From Susulua sp964590995 (GTDB lineage: Bacteria > Omnitrophota > Gorgyraeia > Duberdicusellales > 4484-171): a DNA stretch of 64,000 nt. The position numbers were made by a program, and so were the translations under genes. The first letter of the stretch is position 1; the number at the start of each line of letters is the position of its first letter. Location of the stretch: positions 1-64,000 of the forward strand of contig CAZPYY010000001.1 of the NCBI GenBank assembly GCA_964590995.1, read 5' to 3'. The notes below the pieces were generated by a model. It was not told the DNA's origin. It did no database searches and saw only the letters and a program-made list of their open reading frames with translations. Below, piece after piece: positions 26,675-39,100 of the stretch.

Positions 26675-27178
26675 CTGCCCACCCCGGGGGTGTACATTTT
26701 TGGTTTCTTTTAAAAATACACGCCCAGCTCTAGAGATGTTAAGCATATGAATTATGTAGATGCGGATAGCTAATACTATCAATATTGTAATGCCTGTATG
26801 CGCCCACAAGCCAAACCATGAATCGGTTACTAGAAGTTTCTTTACTGAGATTGAGTATATTGGCCACCAAATATTTATTATAGGTATAGTAAATAAATTC
26901 CACCAAGCTAAAATAATAGCTAATGTTCTAGCGAAATTAAATCTTAATAGAAGCAGAAGAATTCCGATAAAGAAAGTAATTACACTTAGCATCGCTAAAT
27001 AATTACGATAAGCATCTAAAAGGAAATAGATTTCTGAAGGTGTAGACTCCATTGTAGTTACTCCTATGAGTAATTCCCAAACACCTGAAATTAAGTGGAA
27101 AATTGCTATTGCTACAACATGACAATTTGCCCGGTTTTTTGATAATTGTTTTGTCATCTTCTTTTTCTTTTTATTCAT
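26663..27178 (-). CDS. Four-helix membrane protein downstream of the giant gene
   Basis: A 171-residue protein of no family I recognise. A Lys-rich N terminus (MNKKKKKMTKQ) is followed by four hydrophobic segments: AIAIFHLISGVWELLIGV, YLAMLSVITFFIGILLLLL, TLAIILAWWNLFTIPIINIWW and TGITILIVLAIRIYIIHML. The last residues and stop codon are formed by two palindromic repeats, so the C-terminal tail may be recently altered. It starts 15 nt after the giant stop with an excellent SD (GAGGAGG), so it is almost surely co-translated from the giant-gene mRNA and may help insert or anchor that protein. Confidence 0.75.
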   Translation of the reverse strand: MNKKKKKMTKQLSKNRANCHVVAIAIFHLISGVWELLIGVTTMESTPSEIYFLLDAYRNYLAMLSVITFFIGILLLLLRFNFARTLAIILAWWNLFTIPIINIWWPIYSISVKKLLVTDSWFGLWAHTGITILIVLAIRIYIIHMLNISRAGRVFLKETKNVHPRGGQKSG

Positions 27179-27193
27179 GCGACCCTCCTCAAA

Positions 27194-30100
27194 TTAATAT
27201 TTAGGTATCGACGGTATATGTATCGGTGGTGGAGTATACACTGGCGGCATATCAATATTCACAGGGAATTGCGGCTTAAATGGGTCTCTGTAATTAGGTG
27301 TCGGCGGTATATACACTGGTGGTGGATTATATACCGGCGGCGTATAATGATTATTCATCATCTGCTGATATACCGGATTCGTTTTTATCTCCGGCGGAGG
27401 GTTGTAAATTCTGTTTATGTTTGGAAATTGGCGCATAGTGTTAGGGCCACGGTAATTCCTAATAGTATCTATTAGCGGTGTTTTTGGTACATTAAACTGT
27501 TGTAAATCCCGCTGAAGCTGTTGCTGATAATTAGGTATAATTCCCACTGGTGTCTGTGGTATAAGTGGTTCTCTGTAGCGCTCAAAAGGAGTTTCTCCCA
27601 TAATATGTTTTTGTCGCCAAGTATCAGACATGCTTGGGGTAAGCATATTGGGTCGAATATGATAATTTGGCTGTGTAGAATCATAACCTTTGGTATGAGC
27701 TTTCCACACTCCGGGAGCAGCAACGCCTTCAAAATTATATATACCTGGCCAATTTCCTCCCCTAGGGAAATAATGCCATTTAGATACATCCTGGTCTCTA
27801 ATCATTATATCTAAATTCGGCATATTTAAATTAGGGTGAATTTCATGAATTTTATGCGAAATTACTAAAGGATCATTGTAAGTAAGGTGTGCTCCAGCAA
27901 TATCTTTAAAGTCATTTATACGATAAGGGTATATTGAATCATAACGATTAATACCAAAAGCTTTAAAGCCAAAGGCATTATAAACAGGATCCCCTTGCAA
28001 AGCTATATTCTCCCACTTTTGGTCCAAACTTGAAAAATCACGCCAGGAAGGAGACCCAAGACTTACGAGATGAACTCTGTGTTCATCAAAAAGCTGGCGC
28101 ACACGCGGATCTAAATCCGGAGAAAGGAATCTTTCTCCTACCAAATTCCCACCGCTGTACATCACTGCCATTATTCTGCCTTTTTCTCCTACTATATCTT
28201 TAGCCTTTAGCATTGTACCGTCTAATCTTAGCTGAGCATCTAGAATATCCTTACCTGGATTCCGTATATCTCCGCTAAAAATATTTCCAGTCCAAGAATG
28301 TTCAATAACTTTTATTCCACTCAGCTTTAGAATTCTTATAAAAGGCCGATTTCCAGTAACATCTACATTTAAATCTCTACGGTTGTAAGGATTAAACCCC
28401 AGTAAAGAATCATCAACACCAGGAATAACTATCGCAACATCTATTTTTGGTATATTTTGATTTATCTGGGGCCTTACTGATTCTGCTAATAATGGTTCAA
28501 TGGTCTTTAAGGAAAGCGCTGCAATTGCACGATTCCAAGTATCAGGTTCCTGTTTTAAAGCGTCTGCCAAAGGATTCACTAACTGAGGATTTTCATGCAC
28601 TCTAACTCCTAAATTAGCTATTGCGCTTCTACGCACAAATACGGAATCATCTTTTAATGCCGGAGTAAGTAAATTATCTACAGAAGGTTGCTCTAACCTC
28701 CCTATAGCATCAACTGCTACGCTCCTTATCTGCCAAGATTTATCATCGAGAAGCGGTTTGATGTCGTTAGCTATATTAGGATATTGAGTAATTTTGCTTC
28801 CTAAGCCTTGCACTGCAATACTGCGTATTGTGTTATCACGCACTGTATCCAAAGCAATGGAAGTTAAGGGTGCTAGGGTAGCCGGTGAGTTAATTCGGCC
28901 TAAGGCTAAGGCTGAAGCCCGGCCTAAGCCTAAATTATCGCTATGTAAATTATCTTTGATTGCTTCTATAGCTTCAGGCTTATTAATATTCCCCCAGCCA
29001 AGGCCAAGGGTAGCTGCTGAACGGACTAAGGGGTCAGGATCTATCTTAGCTATCTTAATAAAAGACTTACTTACGGCAGGCATATCCGTTACTTTCCCAC
29101 TTAAACCTTCTACTGCTGCTAAACGTACCTTTTGGCTATCGTCTTCTAAATAAGGTATTACCTCTTTCAAAGGAGCATCGGGAACTTTAGCAAATGACTG
29201 GATAGCCGTAGCGCGGATAATCGCATTATCTTCCTTAATTATCCGGCTTAATTCAGTAAGCGCCCTCTTGTCCTCAGTAAGCCCTAAGGAAAATACTGCT
29301 ACTTGTTTAGTAGGAATATCCGGACTATTCAGATAAGGCTTTATCATATCTACTGCATATCCACTCTTTGATTGGCCTAAATTTAATAAAATTCTCTTCT
29401 GAAAATCTGGATTATTACTCTTCTTTAATATCTCTTCAATGGGCTCTTTCAACTGAGGATAATCTTCAATATGAGGAGATAAAGCAATCGCTGTTGCCTG
29501 TTGTATTCCTACTTCTTTATCGTTTAGCATCCTGGTTATCGCAGCTATTGCTTGTGGTTCTTTACTTCCTCTTAAACTATTTACGCAAGCTAACTTTACA
29601 TTATTATCCCTCGCTTTATTTAAAAGCTCAATAGTTAAATCGGTTATCTGGGAATTTTCTTTTATTTTGTCAGAAAGTACTGCTATAGCTGCTGAGCGAA
29701 CTAAAGGGTCGGGGTCAGTTTTGACAATTTCGATAAATGAATCCTTGATTTGTGGTATATCTGCCACTTTGCCACTTAAAGCATTTATGGTTGTCAAACG
29801 TACAATTTTACTCTCATCATACAAATAAGGCTTCAAATTCACAATTGGCGCCTCCGGAATTTGAACAAATGAATGTATGGCTATGGCGCGGATAAGCTCA
29901 GTGTTTTCCATAATAGTCCGGATAAGCTCGGCAAGCGCTCTTTGATCTTTGGTAAAACCTAAAGATAAAACTGCTGTTTGTTTAATGGAAATATCCGGGC
30001 TATCCAGATAAGGCTTTATCATATCAACAGCATACTTGCTCTTTACCTGAGCCAAACCAGCTAAAATTCTTTTTTTGGTATCTTTATCTTTCCCTTTTAA

Positions 30101-33100
30101 TGCCTCATCAAGAAACTTTCTTAATTGAGGGTAATCATCTACATAGTTTATCAAAGCAATAACTACCTCGGGCGGAATCGAAGGAGAAATATCACAAAGT
30201 TTCTGATACAACGGCTCAATTAGCTCCGGATGCTTCTTTAAATTATTAAGGTATACTAAAACAGCTGTATACCCTATCTCTACCTTGGGATTCACAAGTA
30301 CATATTGGACATCCTGACCTGAAGAATAATATGACTGACTTCCATCGGACCAAACACATTTTCCTGTAGTCATTATACTTTTAGAATGATATCTATTATG
30401 TTTTTTCAAATGATATTTTACAGGGCCGTTAACATCTTCCTCGCGCAAAATTTTACCGATCAAATCAATTATTTTAGGATTATCATCTATCCTGTCAGAA
30501 AGTGCCAGCATAGCCGCTACCCGCACGCTAACTTCTTCATCCTTATTGGAAACAAACTCAAACAATAAATCTGTAACTTCTTGTTCTTTAAACTGTACTA
30601 AAGAAGATATTATTTTACAACGCGTTCCTGAAACATAATCTTTTGCTGCCTTGATTAATACAGGCAAAACCTCTCTACCTCCGATACGCCCTAAAGCAAA
30701 TATTACATTTGATTGAAATTCTTTATATTCAGCCTTTTCTAACAGCTCAATTAAGTATGAAGTTGCTTTTGAACCACCCAATTTACTTAACGCCACAATT
30801 GCTTCTTCCATTACATTAATATCTCTGCCTTTTAAGTTTGAATCATACTTTTTCGGATTTGAGATAATATCAATAAGATATTTTACTGCCTGGGGACTTC
30901 CTAGCTGTGCTAAAGAGAAAACAGTTAAAACAAATACTCGTTCTCTTATCTCCTCTGTAGTCCACTTATTTGGTAAAAGTAGCCTCAAAATGAACTCATG
31001 TTTAAATTCATCTGCATTGTAATCCCCCTTGAGGGCTTTCATTAATGTATCTTTGGCCAAAGAATCGCCTAAACATGCTAATACCCTTGCAGCATAGAAG
31101 GGGGTCCGAAAATTATCACTCTTTAAGGCCCTTAAATACCCTCCGTACAACTCCTCATGAGTCACTCCCAACTTAATCAAAACATCTCCTGGAGGATAAA
31201 ATAACTTAGGTTCTACAATATATAAATTATGCTGCCCGGCAGCCCCGGTTGTCATCTGTATATAGCCATCCACTAATCCTTTCTTTATCTCGTTAGTCAT
31301 CTCAGGTGCACGAAATAGTTTAGGGCTTTGGGTGGATACACACCAATAGTAAATTAAAGCATTACCATAATTTTTACGTTTAAGTGCTCTCTCTGCTATC
31401 TTAATCTGTTTATGCGTGAAAGCTCCAGAGCCTGGGGTAGCACACCCACTGTGAAAAACCAAACTTAATAAAAGCAATATAATTATAGCCTTACCAAGAA
31501 ATGATTTTACCTTGTTTAGGCGAATCCCTGCCTTGCCGGCAGGCAGGCTAAACACCTCCCGGTTGAGGACTGTCCTCAACCGCTCTTTAAGGCTTTTGCC
31601 TGTTATATTTTCTTCCCCTACCGGAGAGCTGGTCGACTCAAACTTAATCTTAAATACTTCTATTTGAAGCCCTAATATCATATCCTGCTGTCCAGCAGGG
31701 CTGTAAGCAGGAATGATGCCAAGTTTCCTATCCTCAGCAGCCGTAACTAAAACCAAGGCTGCCGGATTTCTTATTTTTAGTGCCTCAGCAAAGTTTTTTG
31801 TTTTTTTGCGTATTACTTTCTCATAATCTCTATACTCTATAGAAGGATCATAATCATCTATGGAAGAGTAATAATCAAACTCGATAACTGTTACTAAATT
31901 ACGCGGAAAGGGCAACACAGAAAGGTTGTATTGATCTACTACTCTATCTCCGATATAGTCATCGCAATAGTACCCTGGTATAGAAGGCGTAATCCACCAG
32001 GGCTCAATGGCTAATCCTCTCTCAACAAGGTAAGGTACCCAATTATTATTCTTAAGCATACCCGAATAAACCCAATTATCCGAATGCTCGTCGCCATAGA
32101 AAAGAGAAAAAGGTGCTTTAAGAATTCCGCGAGCAACCAGTCTTTCTAACCATCTAATACCTGGAGCGTGTATCCGGCAAAGAGCGACAGGACAATCCAG
32201 CAATAAAGAAACTCCCTCTGATATTTTAATTGGGCTGGAGCTAAAGGATAAAGTTTGATGGTTTTGAGGATTATCAAGAACTGTGGATTTCTTAGCTTTA
32301 GAAGAAAGGGCAGGCGAAGAGGCCCCACCAGCCACGGAAGAGGTAACCTCTTCTTGAGTTTTAACCTGCCCTTTTATATTATTATACCTTTTTAAATTAC
32401 CAAGGGAGAGAATTTTCTTAAATATTTTTTTTGTGTTATATATGATTTTAATTTTTTCTTTGGATATCTTGAAGAAGGTAAATATTTTAAATGACTTCCT
32501 AATCGGTGGTGCGTGTGATTTAAAATTTAATATATAAAACTGCACTGGGGAGCTGGAGGAATTTTCTTGCTGATCTAGCATTCCTGGAACTTTTGTCAAG
32601 GCGATAATTAAGCGGATAATCCTGGAGTTTCTGGCAATCATCTCATCCCGGCTTAACCATATGGGAATTCCTAAGTTATTGAATATAGAGCTAAGGAAAA
32701 AACTTTGATTGAAACCTTCTCCTTCCTTAATAAAATTAAGTATGTCTTTTTCCGAAAGCCTTCCTATTTCCTGGGAAATGCTTTCTAACTGAGATGTATA
32801 ATGGAATAGAGGTTGAGGGATGAATATGTTAATTGTGTCAGTCAATTCCAAAGCCACTTCGTTATGCATACATCTTATAGCAAAAGTAATTGGTTTTTCA
32901 ATGGCCGGCAATCTACTCATTGTCTGGTATACCCCATCAAAGATACCGAGTACAACCTGACTGTTTGCCGGGCTCACCTTTACAGGTTGATCTTTAACTA
33001 TTTTATATATACCTTCATCAATATCCTCTCCAGTTAAAAACAGGGCCCTTTCCGCCACCTCTTTACGCAAGTAAAATTCTGCCTTGCCCCTGCGTTGTTT

Positions 33101-36100
33101 ATCCTCCAGCATAAGCCTAAAATATGGCTCATCATGCGTATTGACCAACTTAAGCGAAATGGAATAAGAGGATGATTGAATCGGCGAGCTGGAATCACCA
33201 TTTTTTAACTGTTTTGCAGAACCAATAATCCTATCTTTTAACCTATTACTTAGTTGTTTCATGAACTCTTCGCTTGTTTTTATATCAACTGTCAATGCCT
33301 GAATAACTTTAGGGTCAACCTCTGTATGTTTTACCAAGGCTTCTATTAAATAATCTAAGAGATAATTTAGTATCTGAGAAAATACTTCTTTTTTGAACTT
33401 TACATCATGCATATCCTGCAAAGATAATAAAAGACGCTTGATTGTTTCCTTTATGTCCTTGGGCACACTGCTATCTGCTTCTCTGATAACCTTATCTATT
33501 TCTTCTAAGCTCAATAATTTAAATACATCTTGAAGAGAAATCTTCTCTTTTATGTGAATATCTCCCTCATCAATAAGGCCATGTTGAATCGCAACACTAA
33601 CTAAAATGAAAATTACTGCCACCTTTGTGCCGTCTCTTAGTTCGCTTCTCCACTTAAGTGAATCAACCTTAAATATGTCTAAAGTCGTTTCATCTCCTAC
33701 AACAAAATATAGCGTTTTTTCATCTTTGTTGTATCGAATCGCCACAATTGGATTGCCAGACCAAATTGCCTGTTCAAAAGGTTGATTATCTTGAGTTAGG
33801 TACTGCAAAAGTGTAGTGCCATCTTTTGCTTCTAACTGCATTTTCTCAATAAATCTTCCTTGATCCATCTTATTCTTAACAAAATACAAACCTCCCCCAT
33901 CCTCGCTAACTTGGAAAGTAAAGACCATATCTGGCGACTGTAAGTGTATAATACCCTCCTCTGTACTTGTAGGATCTATAATCTCAACAAAACCTGCTTC
34001 TTTTAACATTTTTAAATAGTCTCTCTTTGTTTGCTGCTCTTCCGCGCTTACCGGCGAGCTGGAAATTGAAGAACTGCTAGTGAGGAAACGCGGTAAAATA
34101 TCTGCTAACGAAACATTCTCAATGTTTTTGACATCTCTCAATATCCTTTTAAGTTCTTCGGCGCCATCTCTTCCTCTTCGAAAACTGGTCCAGATCACAG
34201 CCTCCCAAAATATAGGGTCAGGCTTTCTCTCTAAAAATTCTACAAAATTTTTAAGGCTACCTTGATCCCAACTAATAACTGCTAGATGTCCTAATCCATG
34301 GTATCCTTCACCAATCATAGTTTTTATCCTGTCAAATAGAAGTTGGATTGCCTCTTTACCAAAATTATTTTTAAGCCTCCCTAAAAATAAACTGGCCTCT
34401 AGAACGAGACTCTGAACATGAAAGTCTTTGGAATGATCATGTAGTAGTATTACAAAGTTGACATCTCTATGAGAAAGTATTTCTTTTAGTCCTGCCAATT
34501 CTAAGGAACCTGCTTTGAACTTCTTTATATCAATAGCTCCCTCATTAACAAGTTCTCTGACTTTTTCTTCAATATTGTTAACAGCGGAATTGGATTCCTT
34601 TATAGGCGAGCTGGAGCCAACAAACGAAGGATAAAGGAAAGAAGAAGCTGCCTTTTCATTTATCAACATAGAATTAAGCTCCGAAATAAGGTTGTCTACT
34701 ATAAAATCGATAAATTCTTCAATGGCATGTTCCAGCGACTCGGCGACTGTGGTAAATGCGGGATTAACATTTTTATCTCTTAGGATCTTAATTGTCTTTC
34801 TTATATCCTCTATTATTTTTTCATTTATTATCTTTTCTATCTCTTCAGCAGGAGTGTCAATAATGTTAAGAAATTCATAATGGGCGGTTATCTTATGAAA
34901 CTTATCACCTATACAGGCAAAGAAATCAGCGTCAAAATCTAAAAATATAGGCCTTGTTTCATCTTTAAAATCAGGAAGGCCATCCAGATGCACAACATGC
35001 ATCTTGACTTTCCTTAGTCTTATCAATTCTGCCCCTTGCGGTATACGCAAGTTCCCATCTGCCTGAGGATGCTCACGGCCAAAATAGCAGTATTTACGCC
35101 CATCTTTTAGCTTAAACATAGCTGCATACACACCAAATTCTTCGTCGATACCTAATGCATATCCTTGGGGATATACCTGCCATATTTCATCAATCAAATC
35201 ATATAAAACACCTGCGAAAATATAGCAGTCTTCAGCGTAAGTAATACTTTTTGCTTCTTTAACGGTCTTGGGTTGCGGTAAAATACGCAGAGGCGCGCCA
35301 GCATCTTCATGGGCGTCAATATGAATAAGTATTGCCCCCATAATACCTTTAAGAATCCGCAACATTTCCCAATATTTATAAGCTTCGCCATGGTATTTTA
35401 TCCTGGCGAATTTATTTTTAAGGGCGTTATTTACCGGCGAGCTGGAAGAATCTTCTCCTCTTATCCAACTTTTTAGTTCTTCTTTTGAAACTTTACCATA
35501 AAGTTCTTTTATCGAGCTTATTTGCTGTAATATAACTGAAGGATCGATGCCCTTCTCATTTTTAAGGAGGACAACTCCGGGGTATCGTGTCAATTGCGCT
35601 TCTCTACCTTCCTGTTTAAGTAAAGCGCACACTCTTCTTTCATGAGATGGTACCGTGCGAAAAACAAGCCATTCTTCAATCGGGCTACTCGAGACGCAAT
35701 TCCTCAGGCTTTGTACTTTCGAGGCCGAATTACACTCATTGCCAGCAACTGGCGAATCATAACCAAAGGCCGCAAGAGAGCTGGAAGAAGCATTGGGAGC
35801 TTCGGGCTGGTACAATTCCGGAAAGAATTCTTTGAGCTTGCCGGAGAATTCCTGATGCATTAATTGCAGGAATTCCGCAAGCTCATATCTGGAATAGGTT
35901 CTGCCTAGTTTATATAACTCTAAGCGCAGACTAGTAAGTTCGTCTATTTCCTCCAGCATCCTGTCATTGACCAGGGCGTTAAGGAAGCTGAAACGCAAGG
36001 AACGTGCGTAATTCATAGTATAAGGAATATTATTTGTCACCCAGAGCGCTTTGTAAAGTTCAACCGGATGCTCCAGAAGCATTTCGAAAAAAGTAGTTTT

Positions 36101-39100
36101 GTTAAGCCCTGTTTGGTCGAATCCCTCGTGATTGATGTTTGAAATTGCCTTCATTATCCGGTTAATCCACAAATTATTACGCCACAACCTGCTAAATGTA
36201 CCTCTGAAGTCTTGGGGAATCTTATCAAGGTCCGGCCTAAATAGGAATGCTGTCGCTAATACATCAAATTTACCTTGAACGAACCTTTTGTTAATTCTAG
36301 CACCGCGTAAGTAAGGGTTAGACAACGGTCCCGCCTCCTGCGGAAGCCTTAATACCTTAAGGTCCATCAAATCTTCTATATGCACACTTTCTGCGACAAT
36401 AAATATTGCCTCTTTATCATCATAAGGATAAAATTCGATGTCCCCAACTCTTTTTCTATAAAGAATATCACCCTCTGTTACGCCTTCGGCATCTTCAATG
36501 GAAATAGCCCGGTCCCGCCATCCTTCAAAATGCTCAATTGTCGCCATTTCTTCTTCTGTCCTGATATCGGCTTTAGGCCAATCCGGATGGCCCAAAATAA
36601 TCTTTCTCATATCAAACAACAGATCCGGTAAAAAAGAAATAATGGCTGTTGTATTCTTTAAGTTAAATGTGATATTCTCAACGCTACAGCCCGAGAATAT
36701 CTTGGCCAACAACTCCCGCCAAGTCTGGCAAAGATTAAAGGTAAGGGCCTTGTTGCCAATCAGGTTATTTGCCCGTTTAAGCAAGCTGGTAAGTAAATCC
36801 TGAGTGGCGGAATCAAGTGCATACCCGGCCAATAAATCCTCGTGGGTTAACCTCTCAAACGCCGGCGCCGAGGAAGCACCAGAATCACCTTTCGTAGGCG
36901 AGCTGGAAGAATCAGCTCTTAGCTCGTAGCTGGTAGCTAGTAGCTGAAAACTATCCGCTACAGGCGATGAGCTATTATCTAGCAGTGAGCTGGAGCGGGG
37001 GGAAACGAAAGACGAGGTATGAGAGACGAGGGATGAAGACGCGATACGCGAATCTTCCCCCGGTGAGGCGGCGGAGACGTTAGAGTAATGGTTACTACCC
37101 TTACGATTAATATACTGAATCATATCTTTCGCCCATGAGAATATTCTAATGAACAATAGTGGCTGCTCAGACTCTTTAGTTATCATATTAATAAGAGGTT
37201 TATTATCAAGGCATACTCGCACCAAGGCCTGATGTGTTCTTACCAGTTCATAGATAGTGCTTTTAAATTTTTCACTTCTGACATATGCCTCTTTAGCAAA
37301 GATTGTTTTTTTAGGACCTTTTTTTCGTTCTCTGTATTCATCTTTATAAATCCACTCAAGTGGCAGATACATTTCTGCCCAATTTCCTTTAGCTAAACGC
37401 TGTAAATTTTGCATTGTAAAACCAATCTTAGTGATTATGCAATTATCTAAATGCCCGCCGGCAATGATTAATCTTTGTCCCTTAGATAAATCAACCCTCC
37501 AATCTTTTACATGAATAAGGTTAACATTAGGCAATCTTGATTTTAGATAAGAATATCTTTCCTTAATAGGCATAATGCTGAAATATTGAATATTTGGGAA
37601 GTGGTATTGAGCGGAAATTGAATCGGTACGCTTTGTAGCGAAAGAATTGGGTTCTTCACCTACCGGCGAGCTGGAGTCAATTGCTCCTTCCTCTCTCAAA
37701 GTGTTGACTACGCTATACAACCATGAGTTGATGACGAATAGTCTTGCAATAATACTTGCGATATCATTTTCACAATCATATCTTCTAAAGTAATCTTTCA
37801 ACAATCCCTCTATTTTGGCGCGTTCAATGGCTGTATCGATGACTGTTATTTCTTCGGCCGGTATGGTCTGTTTAGGATATTCTTTAAGCGAAATCTTATA
37901 ACTATAAGCAGGTTTTCTTGTAACTTTTTCCCTGTCTTCTTCATCTAGCGCTTGCCTGGAGAAGATAGCGATAGAGCGTTTCTCCAGTGCAAGTTCTGAT
38001 TGCGGATACTTTCCGACAAAAACTAATTTGTCTACTAATTTTCTTAATACTTCGTAGTTTTCCAGCATAAACTCTGATGTAGATAGACCTTCTTTAAAAT
38101 TAAGTACGCTAAATTGTAAGTTGCCATCCTTATCAGCCGTTAGCCCGTTCTCCATGACCTCTCTCCTTGCCGATCTGGAGATATTTACCCATAGCGTTGG
38201 ATGGAATAGCCTTCTCCCACATTGTTCAATCACAAACCTCAATCGCCTCTCAATGAAGTGCGGTATGTTTTCGTGTGATTTATAACTCTTTATCTCATCG
38301 GGTGGCGTACTAAGAATATCTTCTTTAGCTAAGAAGTCATGCATTCTTACTATATTTTTTGCGCGCGGGAGATTGAACTTCGTAGTTGCGCCAATTATAT
38401 AGATAAAAGAGGCTGCTCTCTGGATGGGGTCACTAGTATAAATTCCAAAATACGGATTGCTTGATATGAGGATATGTTCTTCGTAGTCATAATTTATAAC
38501 TGCGGCTAAGAATCTTTCAAACGGAGCAACGGGCAACAGTCCTTTTCTTGCCATCCCTTCCAAATGATCTGCCATTTCAGCAAAACCATTATCTCTCAGA
38601 TACTTAATTGCCATCTGTAGGTCTTCATCTTTCGGCCCTTTTCTATGCAACTGGTCAAACTCCTTACCAATACCTTCCAAAATACCCTCCAAATCTCTGC
38701 CGATTTCTTTTCTAGCCGGCCTTGGGATGCCTGGCATCGCTCTGACTATATCCTCTCCCTGCCCGTCCGGCAAGCGGGTCCCTTCGGCGGAGGAGGAAGA
38801 GGAGGAATTATTTGTCTTTGCAATTTCCTTCAGCACATTCAAAATCTCCTGCCGCAGCGATGTGCGACTAAGTTTATTGTCTATGGCGGGCGAGCTGGAA
38901 GATTTTCCTTTCAAATCCAGAATCTCCCGTAAAAGATTCCTTTTAACCTGTGCATACAGTTCCAGTAATACTGGTGCTGTGCACAGCTTCTTGGAACCCC
39001 TGTGTATCAAAGATTCCTCAAAGTCAGGGATATCTTTTTTATGAAGGGCATGTGTGGGATTTAGAAATGCAGACATTAAGAATGTCTTGTTATTTATTCC

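Larger units (their letters stand above)
35697..38883 (-). other. Giant protein region: unknown modules with heptamer-derived linkers
   Basis: Three modules without a recognised family: 38883-37680, 37610-37085 (contains IIAGGHLDNCIITKIGF) and 36890-35795. They are separated by the linkers at 37662 and 36895-37060; the latter is a 50-residue Ser/Leu-rich stretch built from heptamer arrays. Confidence 0.6.

Noticed and set aside
27472..27789. Minus-strand frame of 105 codons overlapping the giant C terminus in another frame
   Set aside because: Overlaps the clear Pro-rich and hydrolase-like coding sequence out of frame and has no SD.
36914..37051. CRISPR-like array
   Set aside because: Repeat units are only 7 nt and directly adjacent, with no spacers.
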